From the NCBI GenBank assembly GCA_035542775.1, contig DATKKX010000122.1:1-9755 (forward strand): a DNA stretch of 9,755 nt, written 5' to 3'. Of this stretch, positions 1 to 5,918 are shown piece after piece. The notes under the pieces are model-generated. The model worked only from the letters and a program-made list of their open reading frames with translations. It was not told the DNA's origin and did no database searches. Made by a program: the position numbers and the translations under genes. Numbering within the stretch: position 1 is the stretch's first letter; every line of letters begins with the position of its first letter. The DNA is from DATKKX01 sp035542775 (GTDB lineage: Bacteria > Planctomycetota > Phycisphaerae > UBA1845 > UTPLA1).

Positions 1-5
1 GTGAC

Positions 6-674
6 ATGCACACGTGCGGAAAATGCGGAGCCAGTAACAGCGGCGCGGCGAGATTCTGCGGATCGTGCGGCGCGCCTCTTCAGATCGGCGGAGGTACAGG
101 CATGAGTGCGGGCAAGGCAATTCTCATTTTTCTCGTGGTCCTGATCGTCATCGCTCTGGGCATCGGCGGCTGCGCGTACAGCGGGTACAAGCGGACCATC
201 GCCCTGGACGAGTCGGTGAAGAGCGCTTGGGCCGACATAGACGTGGTGCTGAAGCGGCGCTTCGACCTCATTCCCAACGTGGTCGAGACGGTGAAGGGCT
301 ACGCGAAGCACGAGCAGCAGCTCTTGCAGGGCATCGCCGACGTACGCAAGACCTACTTTTCCGCCAATACAACCGCGGAGAAGGCCCAGGCGGCGACGAC
401 GCTGGACGGCATGCTGTCACGGCTGCTTGTGCTGCGCGAGACGTACCCGGAATTGAAGGCCAACGAGAACTTCCGCGCCCTGCAGATCGAGCTGGAGGGT
501 ACGGAGAATCGCATAGCTGAGAAGCGCAAACGCTACAATGACGCCGTGCGGGATTTGAATTCCTACATTCGCGCGTTCCCTGGCTCCATGTACGCGGGCT
601 GGTCAGGCGTGCGGAAGGCGGAGTACTTCGAGGCCGGCGAAGGGGCACAGGAGGTGCCGAAGGTGAAGTTCTGA
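6..674 (+). CDS. Zinc-ribbon / LemA family membrane protein
   Basis: A 222-residue protein with three parts. Residues 4-21 form a CxxC-x10-CxxC zinc ribbon (Cys4, Cys7, Cys18, Cys21). Residues about 38-59 are one hydrophobic membrane segment. Residues about 62-222 are a LemA domain, recognised by the stretch RRFDLIPNVVETVKGYAKHE, by NENFRALQIELEGTENRIA, and by the C-terminal FPGS...KAEYFEA signature. LemA proteins are helical, single-pass inner-membrane proteins of poorly defined role. The ribbon would lie on the opposite side of the membrane from the LemA helices, probably in the cytoplasm. The ATG at 6 is the first start visible, but the frame stays open to the window edge, so an upstream start cannot be excluded. 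A second ATG at 102 (Met33) has a good Shine-Dalgarno sequence and would make LemA without the ribbon. The gene converges on the minus-strand TPR gene 74 bases downstream. The LemA assignment is firm; the function is not known. Confidence 0.9.
   Translation: MHTCGKCGASNSGAARFCGSCGAPLQIGGGTGMSAGKAILIFLVVLIVIALGIGGCAYSGYKRTIALDESVKSAWADIDVVLKRRFDLIPNVVETVKGYAKHEQQLLQGIADVRKTYFSANTTAEKAQAATTLDGMLSRLLVLRETYPELKANENFRALQIELEGTENRIAEKRKRYNDAVRDLNSYIRAFPGSMYAGWSGVRKAEYFEAGEGAQEVPKVKF
90..104 (+). promoter_or_regulatory. Internal Shine-Dalgarno and ATG inside the lemA-like gene
   Basis: GGAGG at 90-94 lies 7 bases before an in-frame ATG at 102-104 (Met33 of the long protein). This falls exactly between the zinc ribbon and the membrane segment. 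Initiation here would give a conventional 190-residue LemA with a membrane anchor near its N terminus. It may be a true second start or chance, because the same bases encode glycines in the linker. Confidence 0.4.
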
Positions 675-748
675 AGGGGGGACACCGAGACACGGAGTGG
701 CCATAGCTGGGCTTCCTCCGCCGTCGGCGTTGCGAAGTGCCCGCGAAC
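675..748. other. Convergent intergenic gap without clear terminator
   Basis: These 74 bases separate two genes whose 3' ends face each other. A terminator for both would be expected. The only symmetry seen is a short cgccgtcggcg palindrome at 719-729, with no T-rich tail on either side. The segment also carries an ACACCGAGACACGGAG tract. Nothing here supports a gene. Confidence 0.6.
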
Positions 749-1741
749 TCAGTCTCTTATTCCGATCTTCTTCAGTGTTTCCTTGAACTCTTTCTTGTTC
801 CGATACTTCTTGAAAGATGAATCTGTGCGAGGGTCGGGCATTTCCTCTTTGGGGTTTAGGTTGTCTTTGTACTCAAAGGCCTTTTCAAGACAGGGCAGGG
901 CCTTTTCCAGGTCGCCCATCTCGGCGAGAGTGCAAGCCAGGTTGTAATGAAACATTGGGTAGGTGGGGTCTTCTCTGATGCCGTACTCCAACACCGCCTT
1001 CGATTTTTCAAGATCACCCGATATCCCGTAAGCCATGCCAAGCTGGTCTACAAGCAGACGCCACATCAGGTTGTCGAAGGTACGTTTTTCCCTTTCCTTG
1101 TCCAGTGCCTGTTGGTAGAGCCTCGCCGCCTCCTTGTAGTTTTCTTTCTTGTAGAGCTCGCTCGCCTGAAAGAAAAGCACCTCAGTCGGCGAGAGGGTCG
1201 ATGTCTCAATCTTGGCCGACTTCAGGATTGCCCGCATGGTATCCAAGTCTTCTTCTGAGGGATCGACTTTGGAGAGATGAATGTCGATCCAAGTGCCATC
1301 ATGCGCCAAGTAACCGTTGAGATTCTTGTGGCTGAACTTAATGCCTCCGAGGTCGCTCTTGATTATGTACTCGACGGCAGCCAACTTGCCGGATTCCCAT
1401 GTCGTCACCTCATCCAGTCGAAGCCGGCCTGTCTTGTTCCTTTCCATGAAGACTTCCCGGCAAGTTTTGCTTCCTCCTGCCTTGGTCGCCGGCCCGAGGA
1501 AAATGGACAATTTCATCTTCAGTTTCGGGTTCTCCCCCCTGATCGTTCGTCTTAATCCGTCCTCGCTGGTTTCGTCCTCTTCATACTTGAAGCCCTTTAG
1601 GTCGACGCCCAAGCCCCATGGCTTGCCGGGCAGAGTGATCACCTTCCTGGACGCGGTCTTCTTCTTCGGCTTCGAGGCCGGGGGGGCCTGCGGACCCGCG
1701 AGCGCCAACATCAAAGCGATTGCTGTCCATGTTCGGATCAT
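749..1741 (-). CDS. Exported protein with PsbP/DcrB-like N-terminal region and three TPRs
   Basis: A 330-residue protein starting at ATG 1741-1739, with GAGGAG (1753-1748) 6 bases upstream on the minus strand. Residues 1-19 look like a Sec signal peptide, followed by a Lys/Pro linker (about 20-33). Residues 34-180 appear mixed alpha/beta, ending in a segment like WIDIHLSKVDP...MRAILKSAKI that recalls small PsbP/DcrB-type lipid-facing domains; that resemblance is weak and unproven. Three TPR-like helical pairs follow at about 186-219, 227-259 and 264-293. The end (303-326, DPRTDSSFKKYRNKKEFKETL) matches the capping segment often seen after TPRs, where a residue range 'from D to F' closes the array. 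The protein is probably periplasmic and mediates protein contacts. It is richer in Lys/Glu and lower in GC than its neighbours. It is downstream of, and on the same strand as, the TPR gene at 1947-3101. The specific function is not recognised. Confidence 0.85.
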   Translation of the reverse strand: MIRTWTAIALMLALAGPQAPPASKPKKKTASRKVITLPGKPWGLGVDLKGFKYEEDETSEDGLRRTIRGENPKLKMKLSIFLGPATKAGGSKTCREVFMERNKTGRLRLDEVTTWESGKLAAVEYIIKSDLGGIKFSHKNLNGYLAHDGTWIDIHLSKVDPSEEDLDTMRAILKSAKIETSTLSPTEVLFFQASELYKKENYKEAARLYQQALDKEREKRTFDNLMWRLLVDQLGMAYGISGDLEKSKAVLEYGIREDPTYPMFHYNLACTLAEMGDLEKALPCLEKAFEYKDNLNPKEEMPDPRTDSSFKKYRNKKEFKETLKKIGIRD

Positions 1742-1834
1742 GGCCGACTCCTCTGCAAGGCTGGCTTTCTTGTTGTGACCGGACGAGAGCGGCCGTGCTG
1801 GACGCGCGGTCGGTTCGCCTCCTTTCGCGAGAAC

Positions 1835-1864
1835 ATCCTACCAGGACGTGCTCAATCTTGTCCA
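1835..1864 (-). promoter_or_regulatory. Possible sigma70-type promoter for the 749-1741 gene
   Basis: On the minus strand, TGGACA (1864-1859) lies 18 bases before TAGGAT (1840-1835). The hexamers match consensus at 5 of 6 and 4 of 6 positions. It sits between the hairpin that follows the upstream TPR gene and the start at 1741, leaving a leader of about 85-90 bases. This is a by-eye match only. Confidence 0.3.
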
Positions 1865-1875
1865 CTTGGAGATAT

Positions 1876-1917
1876 GCATCTGCACACGAATTCGGCATCT
1901 GTCGTGCAGATGCCGGA
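1876..1917 (-). terminator. Hairpin with alternative pairing downstream of the 384-residue TPR gene
   Basis: CGGCATCTG (1893-1901) and CAGATGCCG (1907-1915) form a perfect 9-bp stem with a 5-base loop, extendable by a wobble and one A/T pair. It begins about 30 bases after the stop codon at 1947, where a terminator for the minus-strand gene would be expected. The minus strand has only TTC after the stem, not a run of Ts, so an intrinsic terminator is not certain. A third arm, GCATCTGCAC (1876-1885), pairs perfectly over 10 bp with GTGCAGATGC (1904-1913) and would exclude the first stem. Confidence 0.4.
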
Positions 1918-1946
1918 CGATTGGCGGTTCTTGCTCTCCGCCGTTT

Positions 1947-3101
1947 TCAGGGACTTATTCGCGGCGATGCGAGGTATTTGGCGTCTTGGAGGCGCCGGTG
2001 GATTTCGCGCTGTTGGGTGGGCGTGGGGCTGTGCTCCTGGGCATTGCGCAGCCGTTCCTGGGCTTCGGCGAAGCGCTGGGCCGAAGTGAGCGCGTCGGAA
2101 AGCTCCACCAGCCGGTCCACGTTGGGATCCAATTCCACTGACATGGCCAGATAGCGAATCTGCTGCTGCAGCTCACCCCGCTGGGCCACGGCCTTGGCAA
2201 CCTGCGCATAGCAGCGGGCCAGCTCGATCGAATCCACCGTGCCGGTCGCCCGCATCCGCTCGGTGGTGTGCTTGAGGTAGCCGTCGAAATCTCCCAAAGC
2301 CAGAAGGCTTGCTCGCCAGCCCTCGTGACACCGCGCCAGGTCATCCGCTTTCTGCAGCTTCTCAGCGGCCTTGGCAAAGGCCGCGGACGCCTCTTCATGC
2401 TTCTTGGTCGCCGCCCAGATCTCCGCGCACAGCAGCAGCGACTCGCCGCGATCAGGCTCCAGGTCCAGGGCCTTGTACACCTGATAAATCGCCGACTCCG
2501 GCGGGCTGACGATGACCTTGACCGGCTTGGACCGGACCAATCCAACGACGACGCCGTCGCACGCGAACTGGCCCGGGGCTGGCGGCTCTTTCGAATCCTC
2601 CGGAGACTTGCAGCGCGAAACTTCGCCGAGCAGCCGGCCGGAGGCTTTCAATGCCGCGGCCCAGTGATAATGCAGTTCGGCGGTGGTCAAGCCGTTCCAG
2701 TAGGCCTGTTGATACTGCGACGCGGCCAACGCCGGCGCGCCGTCAGCCTCATAGACTCTTCCCAGCCAGTACAGGTCGGAGGTTTCCTTGGGCCGCGCCC
2801 GAGCCGCGGACTCCAGCTTCCGCCGGGCCTCAGCGTAGTCGCCAAGGAGCAACTGGGCCCGGCCTTCCAGCAGCCAGCGCTCTTCGACGGGAATCTCGAG
2901 CGTCCGCGAGTTGAGCAGATCAAGGGCGTTGTGGGCGTCGCCCGAATCCAGCGCTGTCATTACGGCGGACAACTGCTGATCTGATGCGGCCGGCTTGGGG
3001 GCTGCCTTTTCCCTCGCCGCTTCATTAAGAGCGAGACACGGCGAACCCGCTGCTGCAAGCAGGATCAATATCAGGCCGATGGTGCGTGCGGGCGGCATCA
3101 T
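1947..3101 (-). CDS. Exported TPR protein with a cysteine-containing insert
   Basis: A 384-residue protein. The start is taken as ATG 3101-3099 (a second ATG follows at once at 3098), because a signal peptide begins there (PARTIGLILILLAAAGSPCLA, about residues 4-24) and GAAGG (3113-3109) lies 7 bases upstream. The frame extends upstream to 3326, but that would bury the signal peptide behind 75 unlikely residues. TPR-like helical pairs occur at about 42-67, 74-104, 108-137 and 142-157. The array is then broken by a non-helical segment (about 160-205) with Cys164 and Cys181. TPR-like helices resume at about 206-252, 256-285, 291-325 and 329-360. The protein is probably periplasmic and would act as a scaffold. 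It is transcribed divergently from the motor operon, which suggests but does not prove a related role. The family is recognisable as TPR; the precise function is not. Confidence 0.85.
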   Translation of the reverse strand: MMPPARTIGLILILLAAAGSPCLALNEAAREKAAPKPAASDQQLSAVMTALDSGDAHNALDLLNSRTLEIPVEERWLLEGRAQLLLGDYAEARRKLESAARARPKETSDLYWLGRVYEADGAPALAASQYQQAYWNGLTTAELHYHWAAALKASGRLLGEVSRCKSPEDSKEPPAPGQFACDGVVVGLVRSKPVKVIVSPPESAIYQVYKALDLEPDRGESLLLCAEIWAATKKHEEASAAFAKAAEKLQKADDLARCHEGWRASLLALGDFDGYLKHTTERMRATGTVDSIELARCYAQVAKAVAQRGELQQQIRYLAMSVELDPNVDRLVELSDALTSAQRFAEAQERLRNAQEHSPTPTQQREIHRRLQDAKYLASPRISP

Positions 3102-3168
3102 CAGAACGCCTTCATGCGATACGGTTGCAACCTGGCGCGCAGGCTGGTGGGTCTCCTGCACGCCCACT

Positions 3169-3207
3169 CCTTCTTCCGGCGGGCATGACTCGCGTCGCGG
3201 AAGAAGG
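3169..3207 (-). promoter_or_regulatory. Perfect 10-bp inverted repeat in the TPR gene leader
   Basis: CCTTCTTCCG (3169-3178) and CGGAAGAAGG (3198-3207) are exact inverted copies around a 19-base loop. If transcription starts near 3310 on the minus strand, the hairpin lies in the 5' leader of the 384-residue TPR gene, about 70-105 bases before its start codon. The GCCTTC in its 5' arm is also complementary to GAAGGC of the Shine-Dalgarno region, so a switch is conceivable. It could equally be a protein-binding site. Confidence 0.4.
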
Positions 3208-3316
3208 CATCCCCCAGTCTCGAGTTCGCACGTCCCCCGACTCTCGGCTATGCCCTCGGCACCGACCGGTAATATGGTCCGCCGGAGCATCGCCGTGAAC
3301 CCGCGAGTCCCTTCCA

Positions 3317-3345
3317 ATGCTACCATTCGGTCCGATGCGGGTCAA
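3317..3345 (-). promoter_or_regulatory. Candidate sigma70-type promoter for the 384-residue TPR gene
   Basis: On the minus strand, TTGACC (3345-3340, 5 of 6 matches) is separated by 17 bases from TAGCAT (3322-3317, 4 of 6 matches). It would give a leader of about 210 bases before the start at 3101. A weaker alternative, TTCACG-17-CATATT, lies at 3299-3271. Confidence 0.4.
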
Positions 3346-3391
3346 AATCGCGTTCGGCTGATTTCCCGGACGCGAGCCCTCCAAGGTCCGA

Positions 3392-3419
3392 TTGCCCCTC
3401 CCTCCGAGCCCGATATAAT
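3392..3419 (+). promoter_or_regulatory. Candidate sigma70-type promoter of the VWA-exbB-exbD operon
   Basis: A perfect TATAAT (3414-3419) is preceded at 16 bases by TTGCCC (3392-3397, 4 of 6 matches). It is 78 bases before the first possible start (TTG 3497) and 165 before the preferred ATG 3584. A TATAAT in such GC-rich DNA is notable. The box is framed by inverted repeats (CCGAT-ATA-ATCGG at 3410-3422, and CGAGCC/GGCTCG at 3405-3410 and 3425-3430), which could be an operator. Confidence 0.5.
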
Positions 3420-3566
3420 CGGATGGCTCGAAGCCCCTGCCGCTCAGGCCGCGGCTGACTCACCCCGGGCCGTCCGAATCGCGGGAGCGCATACCTTTGG
3501 ATGCCGACCTTCGCCCAGCACCTGCTTTAGAGGCCAAGCCGCCTGAGCATGGCGGTCCAGCCGCCC

Positions 3567-3575
3567 AGGGGGAGG
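3567..3575 (+). promoter_or_regulatory. Strong Shine-Dalgarno that decides the VWA gene start
   Basis: AGGGGGAGG at 3567-3575 lies 8 bases before ATG 3584. A small stem, GGCGG-5-CCGCC (3551-3565), sits just upstream. The competing TTG at 3497 has only GGGAG (3483-3487) at 9 bases, and its 29 extra codons have less G/C at third positions than the rest of the gene. I therefore prefer 3584. Confidence 0.55.
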
Positions 3576-3583
3576 CGCCTGCC

Positions 3584-4570
3584 ATGCAGAGCGGGGTGTC
3601 CCATTTCCTAGGGCCGGCGGGGATGAGCGTTGCTTGCCACCTGTTCCTCGTGGGCATCATGGCCGTCGCCACCTGGGCCGTCGTCCGACCCGAGGCCGCT
3701 GAGCCCTTTCTCACCGAATACAAGGCCAAGGTCGTCACGGATGCGAAGAAGGCCGGCCCTAGAGGAGGCTTCCGCTTCCCCGGCCGCGCTTTCAAGGATC
3801 GCCCGGACTCCGCTCGGGCCAGCCATGAGTCCGACACGATCCACGACCTCGCGTCTCTGCTCGACTCCGAGGCAGTGTTCAAGCCCGCCCCGATCGACCC
3901 CGGCGGGTCGGGCCTCGGTACGCTCACCGTCAAGGAGCTCAGCCGCTCGGACGTGGTCGGCATCGGCGACGGTGGGGGCGTCGGCAAGGGCGGACGCGGA
4001 AGCGGGCTTGGCGATCGCGATCTGGCGGGTGGTGGGCCGGTCGGAACACTCTGGGGTGTGGGCGAGGGCCAGCTCGCCAAGTCGATTGTCTATGTGATGG
4101 ACCGCAGCGGCTCAATGGCCCCGACCTTCAGCCTGCTGCAACGAGAACTGATGCGGGCGATCGGCTCGCTGGACTCGGAGCAACTGTTCAACGTCATCTG
4201 GTTCAACGAAGGGCCGGCAACGCAGTTGGCCGACCGGATGCTCGCGGCGACGATCGAGAACAAACGTGACGCCTTTGCCGCGATCAAGCGAATCATCCCC
4301 AGCGGTCAGACCGAGCCGGTGGACGCGGTGCGGCAGGGATTGACCTATAAGCCCGACGTATTGTTCCTGCTCTCGGACGGCGACTTCGGGGAGGACAATG
4401 AGCGTATCGTCAAGCTGATCAACCAGAAGAACAAACACAGGACGAGCATTATCAATACAATACTGTTCGTCTATGACACCGAGGGCGACGGCGAGCGCGT
4501 GCTCCGCGCGATCGCCGACGCCAACGGCGGCACGTTCAAGCACGTGACGGAGCAGGATATTCGGGAGTAG
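3584..4570 (+). CDS. Membrane-anchored VWA-domain protein, TonB-like layout
   Basis: A 328-residue protein from the preferred ATG; a TTG at 3497 would add 29 Ala/Pro-rich residues. Residues about 14-34 form a single membrane segment, probably with the N terminus inside. It contains Ser15-x3-His19 (SVACH), the spacing of Ser16 and His20 in E. coli TonB. A linker follows (35-125), then a Gly-rich stretch (126-160). A von Willebrand factor A domain runs from about 166 to 328. Its metal-ion-dependent adhesion site looks complete: Asp173, Ser175 and Ser177 (DRSGSM), Thr243 (GQTEP) and Asp265 (LLSDGD). VWA domains bind partner proteins through a divalent metal. The gene ends one base before the exbB-like gene, implying joint transcription and coupled translation. 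I infer that the ExbB/ExbD motor acts on this protein in the periplasm. The VWA assignment is firm; the TonB-like role is a hypothesis. Confidence 0.9.
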   Translation: MQSGVSHFLGPAGMSVACHLFLVGIMAVATWAVVRPEAAEPFLTEYKAKVVTDAKKAGPRGGFRFPGRAFKDRPDSARASHESDTIHDLASLLDSEAVFKPAPIDPGGSGLGTLTVKELSRSDVVGIGDGGGVGKGGRGSGLGDRDLAGGGPVGTLWGVGEGQLAKSIVYVMDRSGSMAPTFSLLQRELMRAIGSLDSEQLFNVIWFNEGPATQLADRMLAATIENKRDAFAAIKRIIPSGQTEPVDAVRQGLTYKPDVLFLLSDGDFGEDNERIVKLINQKNKHRTSIINTILFVYDTEGDGERVLRAIADANGGTFKHVTEQDIRE

Positions 4571-4571
4571 C

Positions 4572-5384
4572 ATGCTCAAAGAGCGGTGGCACAGAGCGAT
4601 TTTGGTGTTCATGGGAGTCGTCTGCGCGGCGGCCTCACCGGCCTTGGCCGCGGATGACGCAGCCCTTGAGAAGGTGTCTTTTCTGCAGATCCTCATTCAC
4701 GGTGCTCAGTGGCCGGGCGTGTTCATCGTCCTTATGTCCCTGGCGTCCGTCACCATCATCATCGAGCACTTCTGGACCATTCGCCGTTCCACGATGTTTC
4801 CGGAGAGTGAGCTGGAGACGACCCGCCGGCTGATCGAGGAGCGCAAGCTGAAAGAGTGCGTCGAATACGTTCGCAACGGCAAATCCATGTTCGCCGACGT
4901 CCTCACCGCGGGTCTGCGTCACGGGCGGCACGGCTTTGACGCCATGCAGGCTGCGGCCGAGGAACGCGCCGGGGCCTGGGGCAGCCGCCTGTTTCGCCGG
5001 GTCGAATACCTCAACATCATCGGCAACCTCAGCCCGCTGCTGGGCCTGCTGGGGACCGTGCTGGGCATGATCGAGGCGTTCGGGGCCATGCAGGAGGCCC
5101 ACGGCGCCTACAAGCCGGAGAACCTGGCCGGCGGCATCAGCCTGGCGCTGGTCAACACGTTCCTCGGCCTGCTGGTGGCCATCGTTTCGCTGGGCTTCTT
5201 CGGCCTGTGCCGGAATCGGGTGGACGCGATGACCGTCGCCGCGCACGCCGCGGTCCTCGATCTGTTGGAATATTTCCGGCCGGGCGCGGCAGTCACGCAC
5301 TCCTCCAGCGCCGCCTCCAACGCCAATACCAAGGCCGAGGCCGAACCCAGGAAACCCCCACAGCCCGCGGATGCGCCGAAGTGA
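4572..5384 (+). CDS. MotA/TolQ/ExbB-family proton channel protein
   Basis: A 270-residue inner-membrane protein. Residues 1-26 look like a cleavable signal peptide (cut after ALA), as found in ExbB proteins with an N-terminal periplasmic extension. Membrane segments lie at about 47-67, 146-168 and 188-212. The family core LSPLLGLLGTVLGMIEAF (153-170) is present with Thr162, and the third segment carries Thr196 (LVNTFLGLLVA); these match the two conserved pore threonines of E. coli ExbB. Residues 70-140 form the cytoplasmic loop. The tail (239-270) is Ala/Pro/Glu-rich. With ExbD it would form the proton-conducting complex that drives a periplasmic effector. ATG 4572 follows the VWA stop by one base, with GGGAG (4563-4567) only 4 bases upstream, so translation probably depends partly on coupling. 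Its own stop overlaps the next start. Sequence alone does not separate ExbB from TolQ; with two ExbDs and no TolA, TolB or Pal here, the ExbB type fits better. Confidence 0.95.
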   Translation: MLKERWHRAILVFMGVVCAAASPALAADDAALEKVSFLQILIHGAQWPGVFIVLMSLASVTIIIEHFWTIRRSTMFPESELETTRRLIEERKLKECVEYVRNGKSMFADVLTAGLRHGRHGFDAMQAAAEERAGAWGSRLFRRVEYLNIIGNLSPLLGLLGTVLGMIEAFGAMQEAHGAYKPENLAGGISLALVNTFLGLLVAIVSLGFFGLCRNRVDAMTVAAHAAVLDLLEYFRPGAAVTHSSSAASNANTKAEAEPRKPPQPADAPK

Positions 5385-5824
5385 AACGCCCGCCCAAAGA
5401 GACCTCGATCGCCCTGAATCTGGCCCCCATGGTGGACGTCATGATGTGCCTGCTGATCTTCTTCATGCTGGCCACCAAGATGGTCGAGCAGGAGAACAGC
5501 CAGATCGATCTGCCGCTGGCCAAGGCCGCCAAGGAGGTGGAGAAGAAGGAGCTGGGCAACCGTTTCGTGATCAACGTCCGCGACGCCGCGCTTCGCGGGG
5601 GTGAAGGCGCCGATTACCTGGTTCGTGAGGAGATGCGAACGCTGGACGAGGTGCGCGACCTGCTTGAACACGAGCGTGAACTCGATCCGGACGTGAACTG
5701 CGTGGTCCGCGCCGATCGCGGCATCGCCTATCGCTACGTGCAGGATGTGATGGCGGCCTGTGCCCGGGCCAACGTCCGCAACATCACCTTCGGCGCCCTC
5801 CGGGCGGAAGCGGGAGGCGGATGA
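5381..5824 (+). CDS. ExbD/TolR-family biopolymer transport protein (ExbD-1)
   Basis: A 147-residue protein. The start is the GTG at 5381, which shares GTGA with the stop of the exbB-like gene; the frame is open further upstream, but that part is only a shadow of exbB. Residues 1-19 form a short cytoplasmic end with the family signature LNLAPMVDV, including Asp19, equivalent to the essential membrane aspartate (Asp25) of E. coli ExbD. One membrane segment follows (about 20-40, VMMCLLIFFMLAT). Residues about 60-147 are the periplasmic ExbD/TolR domain, with the typical VVRADRGIAYRYVQDVMAAC and a closing NITFGA strand. The gene has no good Shine-Dalgarno, so translation is probably coupled to exbB. 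It would partner with the ExbB-like channel and ExbD-2. Confidence 0.95.
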   Translation: MKRPPKETSIALNLAPMVDVMMCLLIFFMLATKMVEQENSQIDLPLAKAAKEVEKKELGNRFVINVRDAALRGGEGADYLVREEMRTLDEVRDLLEHERELDPDVNCVVRADRGIAYRYVQDVMAACARANVRNITFGALRAEAGGG

Positions 5825-5918
5825 TGGCACGGCGCGGAATCCCACCGGCCCACGCGGCCATCCCCAACCTGGCCCCGATGGTGGACGTGGTGATGGTGAT
5901 CCTGATCTTCTTCATGCT
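5429..5918 (+). repeat. Paralogous exbD direct repeat (signature segments)
   Basis: The two exbD genes share exact DNA blocks over their signature and membrane segment: ATGGTGGACGT at 5429-5439 and 5878-5888, and the 17-base CTGATCTTCTTCATGCT at 5453-5469 and 5902-5918. The rest has diverged at DNA level. This fits an old tandem duplication with strong conservation of the pore segment. Confidence 0.7.
5812..5826 (+). promoter_or_regulatory. Shine-Dalgarno and paired ATGs at the exbD-2 start
   Basis: GGGAGG (5812-5817) precedes two adjacent in-frame ATGs. ATG 5821 overlaps the previous stop as ATGA but is only 3 bases from the Shine-Dalgarno; ATG 5824 is 6 bases away, a better distance. The protein differs by one methionine. 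Confidence 0.5.

Larger units (their letters stand above)
3102..3496. promoter_or_regulatory. Divergent intergenic regulatory region
   Basis: About 395 bases (480 if the VWA gene starts at 3584) separate the minus-strand TPR gene from the plus-strand motor operon. I find no convincing gene here; the open frames are low-quality extensions of the flanking genes. It holds candidate promoters on both strands and a 10-bp inverted repeat, each listed separately. Confidence 0.7.

Noticed and set aside
719..729. Palindrome cgccgtcggcg as a bidirectional terminator
   Set aside because: The stem is only 4-5 bp, the loop is too small, and there is no T-run on either side.
1818..1825. Strong AAAGGAGG Shine-Dalgarno-like sequence on the minus strand
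   Set aside because: No ATG, GTG or TTG follows at a usable distance, so no small gene is supported.
3102..3326. N-terminal extension of the 384-residue TPR protein
   Set aside because: The 75 extra residues would put an intact signal peptide in the interior; a Shine-Dalgarno fits the ATG at 3101.
5207..5380. Upstream extension of exbD-1
   Set aside because: This part overlaps exbB in another frame, and the GTG at 5381 gives the standard ExbD N terminus with a GTGA overlap.
4635..5845. Minus-strand open frames opposite exbB and exbD-1
   Set aside because: They are antisense to strongly conserved motor genes; their His/Gln-rich translation is a typical antisense artefact.
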